A stretch of 43,849 bases of DNA from an uncultured Nitrosomonas sp. (GTDB lineage: Bacteria > Pseudomonadota > Gammaproteobacteria > Burkholderiales > Nitrosomonadaceae): the NCBI RefSeq assembly GCF_902826915.1, contig NZ_CADEGP010000018.1, positions 1 to 43,849 on the forward strand, written 5' to 3'. A program made the translations under genes and the position numbers. Within the stretch, counting starts at the first letter, position 1; every line of letters begins with the position of its first letter. A model generated the notes under the pieces. It did not search any database. It saw nothing but the letters and a program-made list of their open reading frames with translations, and was not told the origin of the DNA. Shown piece by piece: positions 8,601-16,592 of this stretch.

Positions 8601-8708
8601 ATTGCTACGATCCTGCCAGTTACTGAGATATTCATATTTCAGGTGATCACGAAACAGCTTCACGACCCTGCTTTGTGTTGCTCGTTCTTTCTGGCCGATT
8701 GCGCTCAT
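5619..8708 (-). CDS. hsdR: Type I restriction enzyme motor/endonuclease subunit HsdR
   Basis: HsdR drives DNA translocation and cleavage in the type I restriction complex (R2M2S). The N-terminal nuclease has the PD-(E/x)ExK pattern (RPDLVLY about 134-140, VVELKR about 148-153). The SF2 motor follows: Walker A in HTQGSGKS near residue 280, Walker B in FVDECHRT near 395, SAT-like FTGTPLL, and the second RecA domain with LLTGFDAP. The C-terminal helical region runs to the end. The 1029-residue length is normal. The ATG at 8708 follows a GAGG ribosome site, 15 bases after hsdS. Confidence 0.96.
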   Translation of the reverse strand: MSAIGQKERATQSRVVKLFRDHLKYEYLSNWQDRSNNSNIEKGLLSKWLSGRRVSDALINRTFRTLELASALGDGKHLYEANKEVYSLLRYGVKVKEGAGEQNKTVWLIDWDNPLNNHFAIAEEVSIKGENKKRPDLVLYVNGIALGVVELKRSSVSVGEGIRQNLDNQKKAFIRNFFTTMQLVMAGNDTEGLRYGTIETSEKHYYQWKEEFDNSFGNPLDFHISRMCSKERLLEIIHNFIVFDAGVKKTCRHNQYFGTKAAQEHVKRKEGGIIWHTQGSGKSLTMVWLAKWIRENVEGARVLVVTDRTELDDQIEKVFTGVNEQIYRSKSGADLIGTLNQTNTWLICSLVHKFGRQSEDENDKNADDFINELKASIPSDFSAKGNIFVFVDECHRTQSGKLHEAMKAILPNAMFVGFTGTPLLKADKKKSIEIFGSFIHTYKFDEAVADGVVLDLRYEARDIDQYVTSQKKVDQWFDLKTKGLSDMARAQLKLKWGTMQKVLSSQDRLEQIVNDILMDMETKPRLMDGRGNAMLVCSSIYQACKVFEIFNKTDFSGKCAIITSYQPSPADIKGEESGEGLTEKLRKYEIYRRMLAQYFEKPEDEAMYMVEEFEKQVKKKFIEEPGQMRLLIVVDKLLTGFDAPSATYLYIDKEMRDHGLFQAICRVNRLDGEDKEYGYIIDYKDLFHRLEGAIGDYTSGAFDAYEASDVAGLLSDRLEKAKEKLEEARETVKALCEPVLEPKGQKEYIHYFCGDTAKPDDLRANEAKRLTLYKSVASLLRDYANLANELEDAGYTAEQAAKIKQEVERFNKIREEIKLASGDYVDMKLYEPAMRHLLDTYIRAEGSEVIADFEELGLIDLIVQKGLGALDSMPASMKANEETMAETIGNNMRKVIIDEQAVNPKYYEKMSELLDALIEERRQQAIDYKEYLEKVKELSIQVVNAGGIDPSAYPSPINTPAKKALYDNLEKNETLALQIDTAVRHTKKADWVGNRIKEREVAKAISKELDDDSLLEVIFELVKNQYEYR

Positions 8709-8723
8709 GACATCCTCTTTGCT

Positions 8724-9995
8724 TTATGCAACTTGCGACAACTGAGCCACATCAACCAAGCGCGTGCGGCCAGTGAGCAATTCCTGCATCATGCCTTGTT
8801 TGATGGATTTGGTTTTATCCAATTTCCCAGTCAAGTGCGCAAGTTCGACATCCATCGCATTTAGCATAAGTGCGATTTCATTTTGTTCTGTTATATCAGG
8901 AGCAAGAAACTCAAAATTCACAAAATCTTTTTGATAAAGGTGTGTAATTGTTGAACCTGCTGTAATTTTGGCAATAAACTCATCAAATATTCTTGAACTG
9001 AGGACATAGTATAAAAATAAGGGATCAAACTTATTATTAATTGGGCGGATTACGAAAACACCGCTATTTAATGTGGCAGGAAGCTCCAAGTAATCAACGT
9101 AGCCAACTTTCCCAATAGTTCCGTCTTTGGTTAATAGAACATCGCCTTTTTTAAGTTGGATATTCCTGTCCTGATCGTAACGCCATTCATCAACAAAATG
9201 GCATGTAGACCAATTCACTCTTCCTCCAGCAAAGTCAGTGCCAGTCACCAAATAGTAAGCACCTGAATTAAGATACTCTTTCGTTGTTAAAGCTTGCCAT
9301 CCAATGCGAGCTTTCAAATTAGCATTATTTTCTATTTGAATAAGACTCCATTCACCACCAAACCCCGACAAGCGTTTTTTGCCGGTGAGGAATTGTTGCA
9401 TGGTGGCGGTTTTGATGTCGCGCTTTTTCGCAATCATTTTTTCCAACGAAACAATCAATTCATCAACATCGGATAAGGCTTTGGCGATGGCTTTTTGTTC
9501 TTCTATTATAGGAGGAAGAGGAATTGAAGTTGAATTTATGAGGCCTGTATTTAGGTTCATTTGAGAACCTGTTTGTCCGTGCTTAGACCAGTTTCTCTCA
9601 ATGTCACTTAGAACATAATAAAGATATTCTTTACTGACTGTTATCGTTTTGAATACAACAAATCCATCGTGAATGCATACATTTAGTCGCGTCAAAATTG
9701 GTCTCCCAACAGTCGCGCAAATACTCATTACTAGATTATCTTGTTCCACATATCTACTATTTTCAATTCCTTTTTGTGATAGAAACTGAGTAGTTTCATA
9801 TAAATATTTTTTAGCTTTAGAAACATCAGAAATTCGAAGCCATCCAACACTAGAATTATCATCGAACCAAACAGGGCTATTAATCGGTCTAGGTGATGCA
9901 CCGCGTTGTATATTGGCAAGATAACCTAGTTTTGTAGAATCCCAATCCTCAGGAATTTCGCCGACTTCTGTTTGTTTATATCCCGGCCTTACCAT
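8724..9995 (-). CDS. hsdS: Type I restriction enzyme specificity subunit HsdS
   Basis: HsdS recognises the bipartite DNA target for both methylation and restriction. It has the usual two halves: target-recognition domain 1 (about 1-155), a conserved spacer helix ending MQQFLTGKKRLSGF, target-recognition domain 2 (about 210-375), and a second spacer helix ending MMQELLTGRTRL. The paired xLLTGxxRL segments set the spacing between the two half-sites. Both domains are complete, so specificity should be a normal split sequence, not predictable from here. The ATG overlaps the hsdM stop by 7 bases, indicating coupling. It is 423 residues, normal for the family. Confidence 0.95.
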   Translation of the reverse strand: MVRPGYKQTEVGEIPEDWDSTKLGYLANIQRGASPRPINSPVWFDDNSSVGWLRISDVSKAKKYLYETTQFLSQKGIENSRYVEQDNLVMSICATVGRPILTRLNVCIHDGFVVFKTITVSKEYLYYVLSDIERNWSKHGQTGSQMNLNTGLINSTSIPLPPIIEEQKAIAKALSDVDELIVSLEKMIAKKRDIKTATMQQFLTGKKRLSGFGGEWSLIQIENNANLKARIGWQALTTKEYLNSGAYYLVTGTDFAGGRVNWSTCHFVDEWRYDQDRNIQLKKGDVLLTKDGTIGKVGYVDYLELPATLNSGVFVIRPINNKFDPLFLYYVLSSRIFDEFIAKITAGSTITHLYQKDFVNFEFLAPDITEQNEIALMLNAMDVELAHLTGKLDKTKSIKQGMMQELLTGRTRLVDVAQLSQVA

Positions 9996-12451
9996 GACAG
10001 TCCCATTTTTTTCAGGTGGCCTTCGACAAGCTCGCTATAGGTTTCTACATCCTTACTCAAGGACGGCAGAGTCTCAGCGTAGCGTTCCTCCAGCGTTTTG
10101 ACACGATTGGCGAGTTGCTGGGTCATGCGCTCAATCTCTTCGATAATTTGCTTCTCAATTTTTTCAAACCATTTATCATTTACAATCAGGGCTTTTAACT
10201 CGTTCTCTGGAATGTTCGGAATTTTCTTAAAGACCAGATTATCCAGTTCATCCTTAGCGGCTTTGACGGCGAATTTACAGGCGGATTCTTCATTGACCAG
10301 CTCAAGGCACTTCTTAAGCGCCACAATTTCATCTTGATCTTTTGATACTTTGACGCGATCGTTCAGCCCTTTTTGATTTATTTTGCCACTGTCGTTTTTG
10401 GTGGCTTCAATCAAACCTTCATCGCCACTATTTTCCTCGATAAAACTTTCCAGCTCTTGTGTGGCGGCTTCGTAATTGGATTGCAGTTCATCAAGTTTTT
10501 GTTGTTTATCTGCAAAGTAGCGGGCAATGACTAACGCGGGTGGAAGGATATCGCTTTTATAGCGTTTTTTGCTTTTGGATGCGCCAAATTCGAAGTCGTG
10601 ATCTTCTTTATAAACGGCCTTGCCGTTTTTATCCTTAACCGGCACCAATTGGCGCACCACATTGGCGGCTTTCCAGCCATCTTGAGCAATCATGTAAACA
10701 TCGTCTTGCATGATTTCTGCCCAGTAATCCATCAGGATTTGATAGATATCGTACTTGCTGAGCAGTTCGGCATTTGTATATTTACTGAGCAGGCTTTCCG
10801 AAATATCCGAAATATCGAAGATCAGTTCTTTCGGACTATCACCGACTCTTATATTCGAAAGCTCGCTTTCATGCTCTGACTTCCAGCCTTCAAACAGGCT
10901 CAAGCTTTTGGCTTTGAAAGCAGTGAATTCATCATGCCCAAGAATGGTGGTTTTGACGTTTCTCGCTTCGACCAAGGCCTCGGCATAATTTTCACGGGCG
11001 CTATCTTTAAATAAAGTTTTGCGCATGCTTGGAAACACGTCCCAATAATTTTGAAGCACATCAATATCCCGCTTTGGAATTCCGCCATTAAGGTGGGCAT
11101 TCAGGTCATGAATATCCTCTGGTTCACTGGAATCTATATAGCGCGGAATATTGAGGTTGAACTCATTCTTACCTACAATTTCATCATAAGGTACAAGGCG
11201 GGAGAAGCGATCAAGCACGAGCTGCTTATTAAACACATCCACGATTTTATGGATATCCTGAGCGCGAAGACGGTTTTTATTGCCATCCTTCATAAAGCCT
11301 TTGCTTGCATCAATCATAAAGATCGGTCGCTCGGCTTTTGCGCCTGCTTTATCAATGACAATGATACAAGCCGGAATGCCCGTGCCATAAAACAAGTTTG
11401 CAGGCAAGCCGATGATGCCCTTGATATAACCTTGACGCACGATATTGCGGCGGATATCCGCCTCGGCATTGCCACGGAATAACACGCCGTGAGGCAAAAT
11501 GATCGCGCCTTTTCCGGTGCTTTTTAAAGATTTAATGACATGCAGGAGGAAGGCGTAATCGCCATTTTTCTCTGGCGGTGTGCCGTATTCAAAGCGTTTA
11601 TATTTATCCTCGGCGACATTAATGCCGCTGCTCCAGGACTTAGACGAAAACGGGGGATTGGCTACGGCATAATCAAAGGTTTTCAAGCTGCCGTCATTAT
11701 TGATCCAATGGGGATCAGAAAGAGTATCATCCTGCCAGATATCAGCCGATGGGCTATCGTGCAGGATCATATTCATCTTGGCCAAGGCTGCGGTGGCGTT
11801 ATCGTTTTCCTGCCCGTAAAGCGTTAAGCCGTTAGGGGCCGCATCGTTAACTTTCAACAATAACGAACCCGATCCACATGTTGGGTCGTAGGCTGTTTCA
11901 TCCTGACGAGTTTTTTTGCTGATATCCAGAATTTTGGAAAGAATCTGCGACACTTCCGATGGTGTATAAAACTGCCCCTTGCTCTTGCCGGATTCTGTTG
12001 CGAAATGGCGCATCAGATATTCATAGGCATCGCCGAGAAGATCATCACCTTCGGCTTTATTTTTTCCGAGATTTATATTTTCGAAGATTCCGATGAGGTT
12101 GGTTAACCTATCGACCATTTTTTGGCCTTTACCTAAACGCTCTTCGTTATTGAAATCGTTGTCTGGACTGGAAAGCCAAGCCATGTCATTCTCAGTTGCC
12201 AGCTTGCCGATGATTTTATTAAGCTGATCGCCAACGTCTTTCTTATTCTTCTGTGCAACCATGTCGGAGAATGAACCACCTTCCGGAACAAAGATGGGTG
12301 CATGCTTCTGTCCAGCATATTTGTCAGAAACATATTTCACGAAAAGAAGGGTCAGAATGTAGTTTTTATACTGCGATGCATCCATACCCCCGCGAAGCTC
12401 ATCACAGCTTGCCCATAGGGATGAATATAATTCTGTCTTCTTAATTGCCAT
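9989..12451 (-). CDS. hsdM: Type I DNA adenine methyltransferase subunit HsdM
   Basis: HsdM transfers methyl groups from S-adenosylmethionine to adenine N6 within the HsdS-selected target, protecting host DNA. The N-terminal HsdM helical domain (about 8-130) precedes the methyltransferase fold: FYTPSEVS at about 161, SAM-binding DPTCGSGSLL at about 189 and catalytic NPPF at about 265. At 820 residues it is longer than simple HsdM proteins; the extra C-terminal third is strongly charged and probably coiled-coil (two to three long helices with QKLDELQSNYEAATQELE). The start at 12451 follows AGGAAT. It is the first gene of the operon, with about 180 bases of AT-rich leader after the upstream small gene. 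Confidence 0.95.
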   Translation of the reverse strand: MAIKKTELYSSLWASCDELRGGMDASQYKNYILTLLFVKYVSDKYAGQKHAPIFVPEGGSFSDMVAQKNKKDVGDQLNKIIGKLATENDMAWLSSPDNDFNNEERLGKGQKMVDRLTNLIGIFENINLGKNKAEGDDLLGDAYEYLMRHFATESGKSKGQFYTPSEVSQILSKILDISKKTRQDETAYDPTCGSGSLLLKVNDAAPNGLTLYGQENDNATAALAKMNMILHDSPSADIWQDDTLSDPHWINNDGSLKTFDYAVANPPFSSKSWSSGINVAEDKYKRFEYGTPPEKNGDYAFLLHVIKSLKSTGKGAIILPHGVLFRGNAEADIRRNIVRQGYIKGIIGLPANLFYGTGIPACIIVIDKAGAKAERPIFMIDASKGFMKDGNKNRLRAQDIHKIVDVFNKQLVLDRFSRLVPYDEIVGKNEFNLNIPRYIDSSEPEDIHDLNAHLNGGIPKRDIDVLQNYWDVFPSMRKTLFKDSARENYAEALVEARNVKTTILGHDEFTAFKAKSLSLFEGWKSEHESELSNIRVGDSPKELIFDISDISESLLSKYTNAELLSKYDIYQILMDYWAEIMQDDVYMIAQDGWKAANVVRQLVPVKDKNGKAVYKEDHDFEFGASKSKKRYKSDILPPALVIARYFADKQQKLDELQSNYEAATQELESFIEENSGDEGLIEATKNDSGKINQKGLNDRVKVSKDQDEIVALKKCLELVNEESACKFAVKAAKDELDNLVFKKIPNIPENELKALIVNDKWFEKIEKQIIEEIERMTQQLANRVKTLEERYAETLPSLSKDVETYSELVEGHLKKMGLSW

Positions 12452-12629
12452 TTTTTATTCCTATCCTTTATTTACTACTTTTCGATCAGATCTAAATTTC
12501 GATATCTGATTGCTTAAATAGCCAACTCTCACAAACTTCGAAGCCAGGTATTTTATCTATAAAACAGCATTAACCTTTAATTGATTAATGGCTAACGAGT
12601 GTAATATATAAAAACACCACCTAATTTCT

Positions 12630-12827
12630 TTATCCTAAAGCGTGAGCTTCAGAATTGAATAACTCCTGATATAAGTTTGAAGAAATAATATGACGTTGTT
12701 CTTTGGCACTTAATGAATCTTTACAACGAATAAACCGAATAATATCTTCAATTGTGATTTTCATGCCTGTCTTGTATTCCAATTTCCTGATTCTGTTTTT
12801 TAGCATCGCAAAGTTTTTATCATACAA
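12630..12827 (-). CDS. Small hypothetical protein
   Basis: The frame is up to 65 residues. It could start with TTG at 12827, overlapping the previous stop, or ATG at 12806, which gives MLKNRIRKLEYKTGMKITIE. The product is basic and helical. The LKNRxxKLE start resembles that of the gene just upstream (MSLKNRLIKLEQ), so the two may be diverged duplicates or share a coiled-coil role. It is the last gene of the primase-side cluster before hsdM. No family recognised. Confidence 0.45.
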   Translation of the reverse strand: MYDKNFAMLKNRIRKLEYKTGMKITIEDIIRFIRCKDSLSAKEQRHIISSNLYQELFNSEAHALG

Positions 12828-12987
12828 AATTAACTATTATTATTTGATGTTTCGCTGATTCGGCCTGAGCAAGCTGTTTCTTCTGCTCAAGTGTCCATTT
12901 ATCATCAAATTGGATCAGCACACATAGTGATTTATTTTGAGTCTCAAGTGCTTGTTCTAATTTTATCAACCTATTTTTTAGACTCAT
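12820..12987 (-). CDS. Small coiled-coil protein (55 residues)
   Basis: The frame runs MSLKNRLIKLEQALETQNKS through a helix to a hydrophobic end, HQIIIVNFV. The start overlaps the end of the DUF5681 gene by 17 bases and the stop abuts the next small gene, so the three form a coupled block. Its spacing in the operon and the heptad-like start support a real gene. Function is unknown. Confidence 0.5.
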   Translation of the reverse strand: MSLKNRLIKLEQALETQNKSLCVLIQFDDKWTLEQKKQLAQAESAKHQIIIVNFV

Positions 12988-13405
12988 TTGCATCCTCCAG
13001 TGCCGTTAGTCTTTTTTCCAGTTCATCCAACTCTATAACTCTTGCTAATGTACCTAAGCTAGTCAGCAGTGCGTTTCCTTGACTTGGTGTCAAGGTTCCA
13101 GTGCCAATAGCTTGAAAAATCGCTTGCCCTTGAGTAGATAAATCAGCATTTTCTGGCAGGTTGATCTCAACATGTTGTTCAATCGGTTTCATCGGGGGTA
13201 ACACACGTTCCAGTAATAACCTTGCTGCTTGGGCATCGCCTTCCTTGGCTTTGATTACCAATTGCTTGATAATGTCCGGCACATCCTTTGCAATGCTTGC
13301 TCTAAGCTTAGCGACTTCACCAGTACCGGGCTTACGTCCCTTTGGATTGCCAGATTCACCAGATTTCCAGCGCCCACGTTTCTTTTTTTCTGTTGTAGTT
13401 ATCAT
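12971..13405 (-). CDS. DUF5681-domain protein
   Basis: The 144-residue protein has near its N-terminus the basic Gly-rich motif GRWKSGESGNPKGRKPGT, the hallmark of DUF5681 proteins of phages and integrative elements. A helical region follows (KDVPDIIKQLVIKAKEGDAQ, then RLLLERVLPPMKPIE), and a charged C-terminal helix ends in NESKK. The family is often near terminase or replication genes; a nucleic-acid-binding role is plausible but unproven. It lies about 100 bases after the primase gene and leads two tiny coupled genes. Confidence 0.75.
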   Translation of the reverse strand: MITTTEKKKRGRWKSGESGNPKGRKPGTGEVAKLRASIAKDVPDIIKQLVIKAKEGDAQAARLLLERVLPPMKPIEQHVEINLPENADLSTQGQAIFQAIGTGTLTPSQGNALLTSLGTLARVIELDELEKRLTALEDANESKK

Positions 13406-13484
13406 TGTTTTTTTCCTGCTCTATCAAGTAAAATTAAATGCGATTTGAGTAGTGTTGTTATTTTCTTTTCCGTAGAAACTCGAC

Positions 13485-13501
13485 CACAAAAGCCACAGAA
13501 G
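13485..13501 (+). repeat. 17-base island motif, copy 2
   Basis: CACAAAAGCCACAGAAG lies four bases beyond the stop side of the primase gene (13506), in the gap before the DUF5681 gene. It differs by one base from the copies at 1861 and 18930. It could act in the promoter region of the DUF5681 block or as part of a replication origin; neither is shown. Confidence 0.6.
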
Positions 13502-13505
13502 TGTG

Positions 13506-15986
13506 TCATAACGAACCACTCAGAATTGAAGGATTAACTTCAAAATCTCGGCTGGGTCTATGTGCCACCTTTTTTGCTACCCTTGCCCGTATAAAGTGGC
13601 GTTCTATCAGAAGGTCGATTACAGGTTGTATATCTGCAGCTCGCTTATATCGTGACTTATGGGCATGGTGACAATCTCGAAAAGTAAATTCTGAATTACC
13701 TTCGCGCTTAATCCATCGTAATATTTGACGCGCACCATCTAGGGCAGGGTCAGCCCCCATCAGGTCGAAGGCTACTAATGCATGTAAGCTTAATACTTCC
13801 GCCATGCTAATAGCGGCTTCCACGTCATGTTTGCCGATTGCGTAGAATGCAGGTTGATCGAAGGCGTAGCGGGTGCAATGTAACAAGCCTGCAATACGAA
13901 TCACTGCACCGGATAATTTACCTGCCCAATCGGTAATATGGGAAAACACGCCACCTTCACGCATTGCGATTTCATTCCTATCCCAAAAAGCTTTCCATAC
14001 CTCATAAGCATCGGATTTCAATTTGAGCGTGTAGGGTTCGGTAGTGAACTCACCAGTTTTATTCTTTGTTAGATTCAGCAAGGCAGTAATGACACGTGAA
14101 TAAGCTGCTTTAATATCGTCAGATAGTGGGCTAGTGTTGCCTGTACGATAGCCAATCAAGCTATGTGGTAAAACATAAAGAAAACGGCCAAGCAAACCAC
14201 GCCCACGGAAAGATTTGTTTGCAGTGATGCCGCGCAATACGTCTGGTTGCACTGCCAGCCCAATGGTCAGCGCAGGGGCGAATAAACTTATGCTTGCCCG
14301 CCCACCACGATCTACTTGTACAAATCCCCCGGCATGGCCTTGCAAATATAAATCAATGTTTGGCACACCGCCGCTATACCGTCCGCCCATTGTCTCAAAG
14401 ATGCCGCCCTCATCACTCATCACCGCCATACGTTCATCGTTCAAGCTCATTAATGTACCTAGCCGTTCCGTAGTTACATCTTGTGCCAACACTTGTGGTG
14501 TAGTTGGAATAATTGGCAATGCTGCTTCGAAATTAACAATATCTTTTTGCAATTTGGAAAATTCGATAGTGTCATCCATGACCGCCTTAATTTGTTTGCG
14601 CTTTTCTTTAATCTTTTCCGATTGCGTAGCGTGTATAGATTCAGCCTCTTTGATGTGCGGCGCTAAGTTTATGGCTTGTTCTTTTTGCCATTCGATAATA
14701 GGCTTGTTGATTGCTTTTTGCACTGCCGTTTTGATATTTGCAGGGGGTAAGGCAATACATGCCCAGATATTTATCGGTTCAAAGTAATCCTGCTTAACTC
14801 GTACCTGGTACTTGCCCGCCACCGCCGCTGATATTGCCGCTAGTACTAGCATGGATGCCATCTCAATTGGCGTTTCGGTAGACTCAGCCAGACCATTCAC
14901 GAAGTGTTGAATTTCAACCGGAAAAATTTCACAAGGCCATGCGGGCAATGCCGCTTCATCCAAACTAATCACAGCTTGCCATTCCAGATCCTCTGTTGCG
15001 GTATCTGCTCCTGTGTCAAAGTAGCTTAAATTGCTTTCTGTGGTTGAATTGTGAGGATTAATCCATCCTTGCATCTTGGCTTCATGCAGAATGGTTCTAT
15101 AAGTGATTTTACCTTGCGTGTTACGACACGCCCGCCATTTTTTGTGCGCTTCGTGTGCGTCATATTTATCCGATGATTGCGACCATTTGTCCCAAAGGCT
15201 AAAGCCATCTTCACCATACGGATAAAGCGCAAGGGCATAATTCGCCCATAACGGATATGGATCAGCCGATATAAACTCAAGTGCGGATTCAATGTCAGCA
15301 AATAATCCCGCCGTCATCACTTGTTCGCCTTGCATGGCTTCGGCTTTTTCATTCACTGACTTGCGAATGAGGTTAAACAGATTCAGCGGCATCGGTGAAG
15401 GTTTAACACCTTCTAATGGGTCAGCTTCCAATTCCTGCCATGAATAGGCGCCTTGTCCGCCCAGTGTTGGCTCAAGCACGATATATCCGTTATGCTTTAT
15501 ATCAACGCCACCGCCCAAGTCTTTCAACTCATCCCTGCCACTATAAGCAAACACACGATGCCACCCGCCGCCCTGTGTCATTTGCACCACGTCCGAAGTA
15601 ATCGCGCCATGTCTCGCTTCGATCTGCTCAATTGTAAAATTTCCACCATGACGCGGATCAATATCCACCGCCATCAAGCCAGATTTTTTCAGGTTTACGC
15701 CCATGCCTGCTTCGGGATCGGTAGTCCACCACTTACGAATGATCTTTACATCGGTTGTGGCTTCATCCATACCACGTGGAACTAAGCGACCATGAGGATG
15801 CTTTCCAGCTTTGTGAGTGGCTTGCATGCACTTTAAATCACCGCATCGGCATTGCTCGCTCTCAGTGTTCCATAATGGAAATATGTGCCAGCCGATTTCT
15901 GCATAGGCCAGTGCATATTCAAGATTAGTTGCGAATCTGTGGCTGTACTGTTTAGGTGCGGATATTGATTTGTTAAGCTTATTCAT
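13506..15986 (-). CDS. Primase-polymerase with DUF3987 ATPase-like domain
   Basis: This 826-residue replication protein is typical of satellites and integrative elements. The N-terminal bifunctional primase/polymerase (AEP) domain (about 20-200) has the catalytic pair in MAVDIDPRHGG and the downstream GGWHRVFAY motif. A PriCT-2-type segment follows (about 225-310, SALEFISADPYPLWANYALA). The DUF3987 helicase-like domain (about 345-720) contains a Walker B-like MSDEGG, but the expected P-loop GPPGSxKS reads ALPPANIKTA, losing the glycines. It would prime and perhaps unwind element DNA. The start overlaps the 50-residue gene upstream by 8 bases. ATPase activity is doubtful because of the P-loop. 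Confidence 0.88.
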   Translation of the reverse strand: MNKLNKSISAPKQYSHRFATNLEYALAYAEIGWHIFPLWNTESEQCRCGDLKCMQATHKAGKHPHGRLVPRGMDEATTDVKIIRKWWTTDPEAGMGVNLKKSGLMAVDIDPRHGGNFTIEQIEARHGAITSDVVQMTQGGGWHRVFAYSGRDELKDLGGGVDIKHNGYIVLEPTLGGQGAYSWQELEADPLEGVKPSPMPLNLFNLIRKSVNEKAEAMQGEQVMTAGLFADIESALEFISADPYPLWANYALALYPYGEDGFSLWDKWSQSSDKYDAHEAHKKWRACRNTQGKITYRTILHEAKMQGWINPHNSTTESNLSYFDTGADTATEDLEWQAVISLDEAALPAWPCEIFPVEIQHFVNGLAESTETPIEMASMLVLAAISAAVAGKYQVRVKQDYFEPINIWACIALPPANIKTAVQKAINKPIIEWQKEQAINLAPHIKEAESIHATQSEKIKEKRKQIKAVMDDTIEFSKLQKDIVNFEAALPIIPTTPQVLAQDVTTERLGTLMSLNDERMAVMSDEGGIFETMGGRYSGGVPNIDLYLQGHAGGFVQVDRGGRASISLFAPALTIGLAVQPDVLRGITANKSFRGRGLLGRFLYVLPHSLIGYRTGNTSPLSDDIKAAYSRVITALLNLTKNKTGEFTTEPYTLKLKSDAYEVWKAFWDRNEIAMREGGVFSHITDWAGKLSGAVIRIAGLLHCTRYAFDQPAFYAIGKHDVEAAISMAEVLSLHALVAFDLMGADPALDGARQILRWIKREGNSEFTFRDCHHAHKSRYKRAADIQPVIDLLIERHFIRARVAKKVAHRPSRDFEVNPSILSGSL

Positions 15987-16131
15987 CGTTATTGTCCCCG
16001 CTATTTTTCAAAATGGCATAGCGATTAAGCAACATGGTAAAATGCTTATGTTTTACTTGAGAAGTCGCCGTGATGCTTTGGACAGTTCCGGCGGCTTTTC
16101 TTCTGGGTCTTTTCGGATTAATTGGGCGCAT
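15979..16131 (-). CDS. Small basic protein between regulator and primase
   Basis: The frame encodes 50 residues, MRPINPKRPRRKAAGTVQSI to NSGDNNDE. It starts 2 bases after the stop of the helix-turn-helix gene, with the GGGGG of that gene's end as a possible ribosome site, and its stop overlaps the primase ATG (ATGAATAA). The N-terminus is very basic, consistent with nucleic-acid binding. The tight coupling on both sides is the main evidence for a real gene. Family unknown. Confidence 0.55.
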   Translation of the reverse strand: MRPINPKRPRRKAAGTVQSITATSQVKHKHFTMLLNRYAILKNSGDNNDE

Positions 16132-16133
16132 AA

Positions 16134-16415
16134 TTACTTACCCCCTTGTTGCTCATCAATCCACTGGAAAAACTTGACCTCATCAATTAGCAGCTTTCTG
16201 CCTATTCTTATTAGGGCAATATTCAATCCATTACCTTTGATAATGCCTTTTGAAGTCTTGCGATCTTCAGCGAGAAAAATTAAATTGCGAATTGCGCCTT
16301 GTGTGAATGCATGATGCTTATCGCTGAATTGGCGAACGGTTAACAAAGTGCGTGGTTGTGGGGGTAAATCAGGGTAAGCGGATTTAATCGCTTGTGAAGC
16401 TATAGTCTCTTGCAT
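16134..16415 (-). CDS. Small winged-helix/helix-turn-helix DNA-binding protein
   Basis: The 93-residue protein has the pattern of excisionase/AlpA-like regulators in integrative elements: TLLTVRQFSDKHHAFTQGAI (helix-turn-helix start), then a beta-wing-like IALIRIGRKLLIDEVKFFQW. Such proteins direct excision or switch on replication genes. The ATG at 16415 has a strong AGGAG nine bases upstream. It heads the primase operon and lies just downstream of the phased TGGCGG repeats, which are candidate binding sites for it or for the primase. The family assignment is by pattern only. Confidence 0.65.
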   Translation of the reverse strand: MQETIASQAIKSAYPDLPPQPRTLLTVRQFSDKHHAFTQGAIRNLIFLAEDRKTSKGIIKGNGLNIALIRIGRKLLIDEVKFFQWIDEQQGGK

Positions 16416-16519
16416 TGCGTTTGACTCCTAAAATCTGCTCGTTGCGGGGCAATGTTGCACCGTTAAACTTGAGTAAAATCTAACACAATGATTTGTATGG
16501 TAATAATTCGGAGGAAAAG

Positions 16520-16590
16520 TGGCGGTGTTTTGGCGGAAAATGGCGGAAGTAGGGCTCATTCGCTATAATAACTTGGCGGGAATGTGGCGG
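16520..16590. promoter_or_regulatory. Five helically phased TGGCGG repeats (iteron-like)
   Basis: TGGCGG occurs at 16520, 16531, 16541, 16574 and 16585, all in the same orientation. The start-to-start distances are 11, 10, 33 and 11 bases, about one or three DNA turns, so all copies face the same side of the helix. An AT-rich core with TATAAT (16564-16569) lies in the long gap. The block sits between the 364-residue gene and the helix-turn-helix/primase operon. The arrangement fits replication-origin iterons or a multi-site operator. Confidence 0.7.
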
Positions 16591-16592
16591 AA

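Noticed and set aside
11051..11482. 143-residue frame on the plus strand
   Set aside because: Antisense to hsdM; no recognisable features.
14215..14787. 190-residue frame on the plus strand
   Set aside because: Fully antisense to the primase-polymerase gene, which has strong domain evidence.
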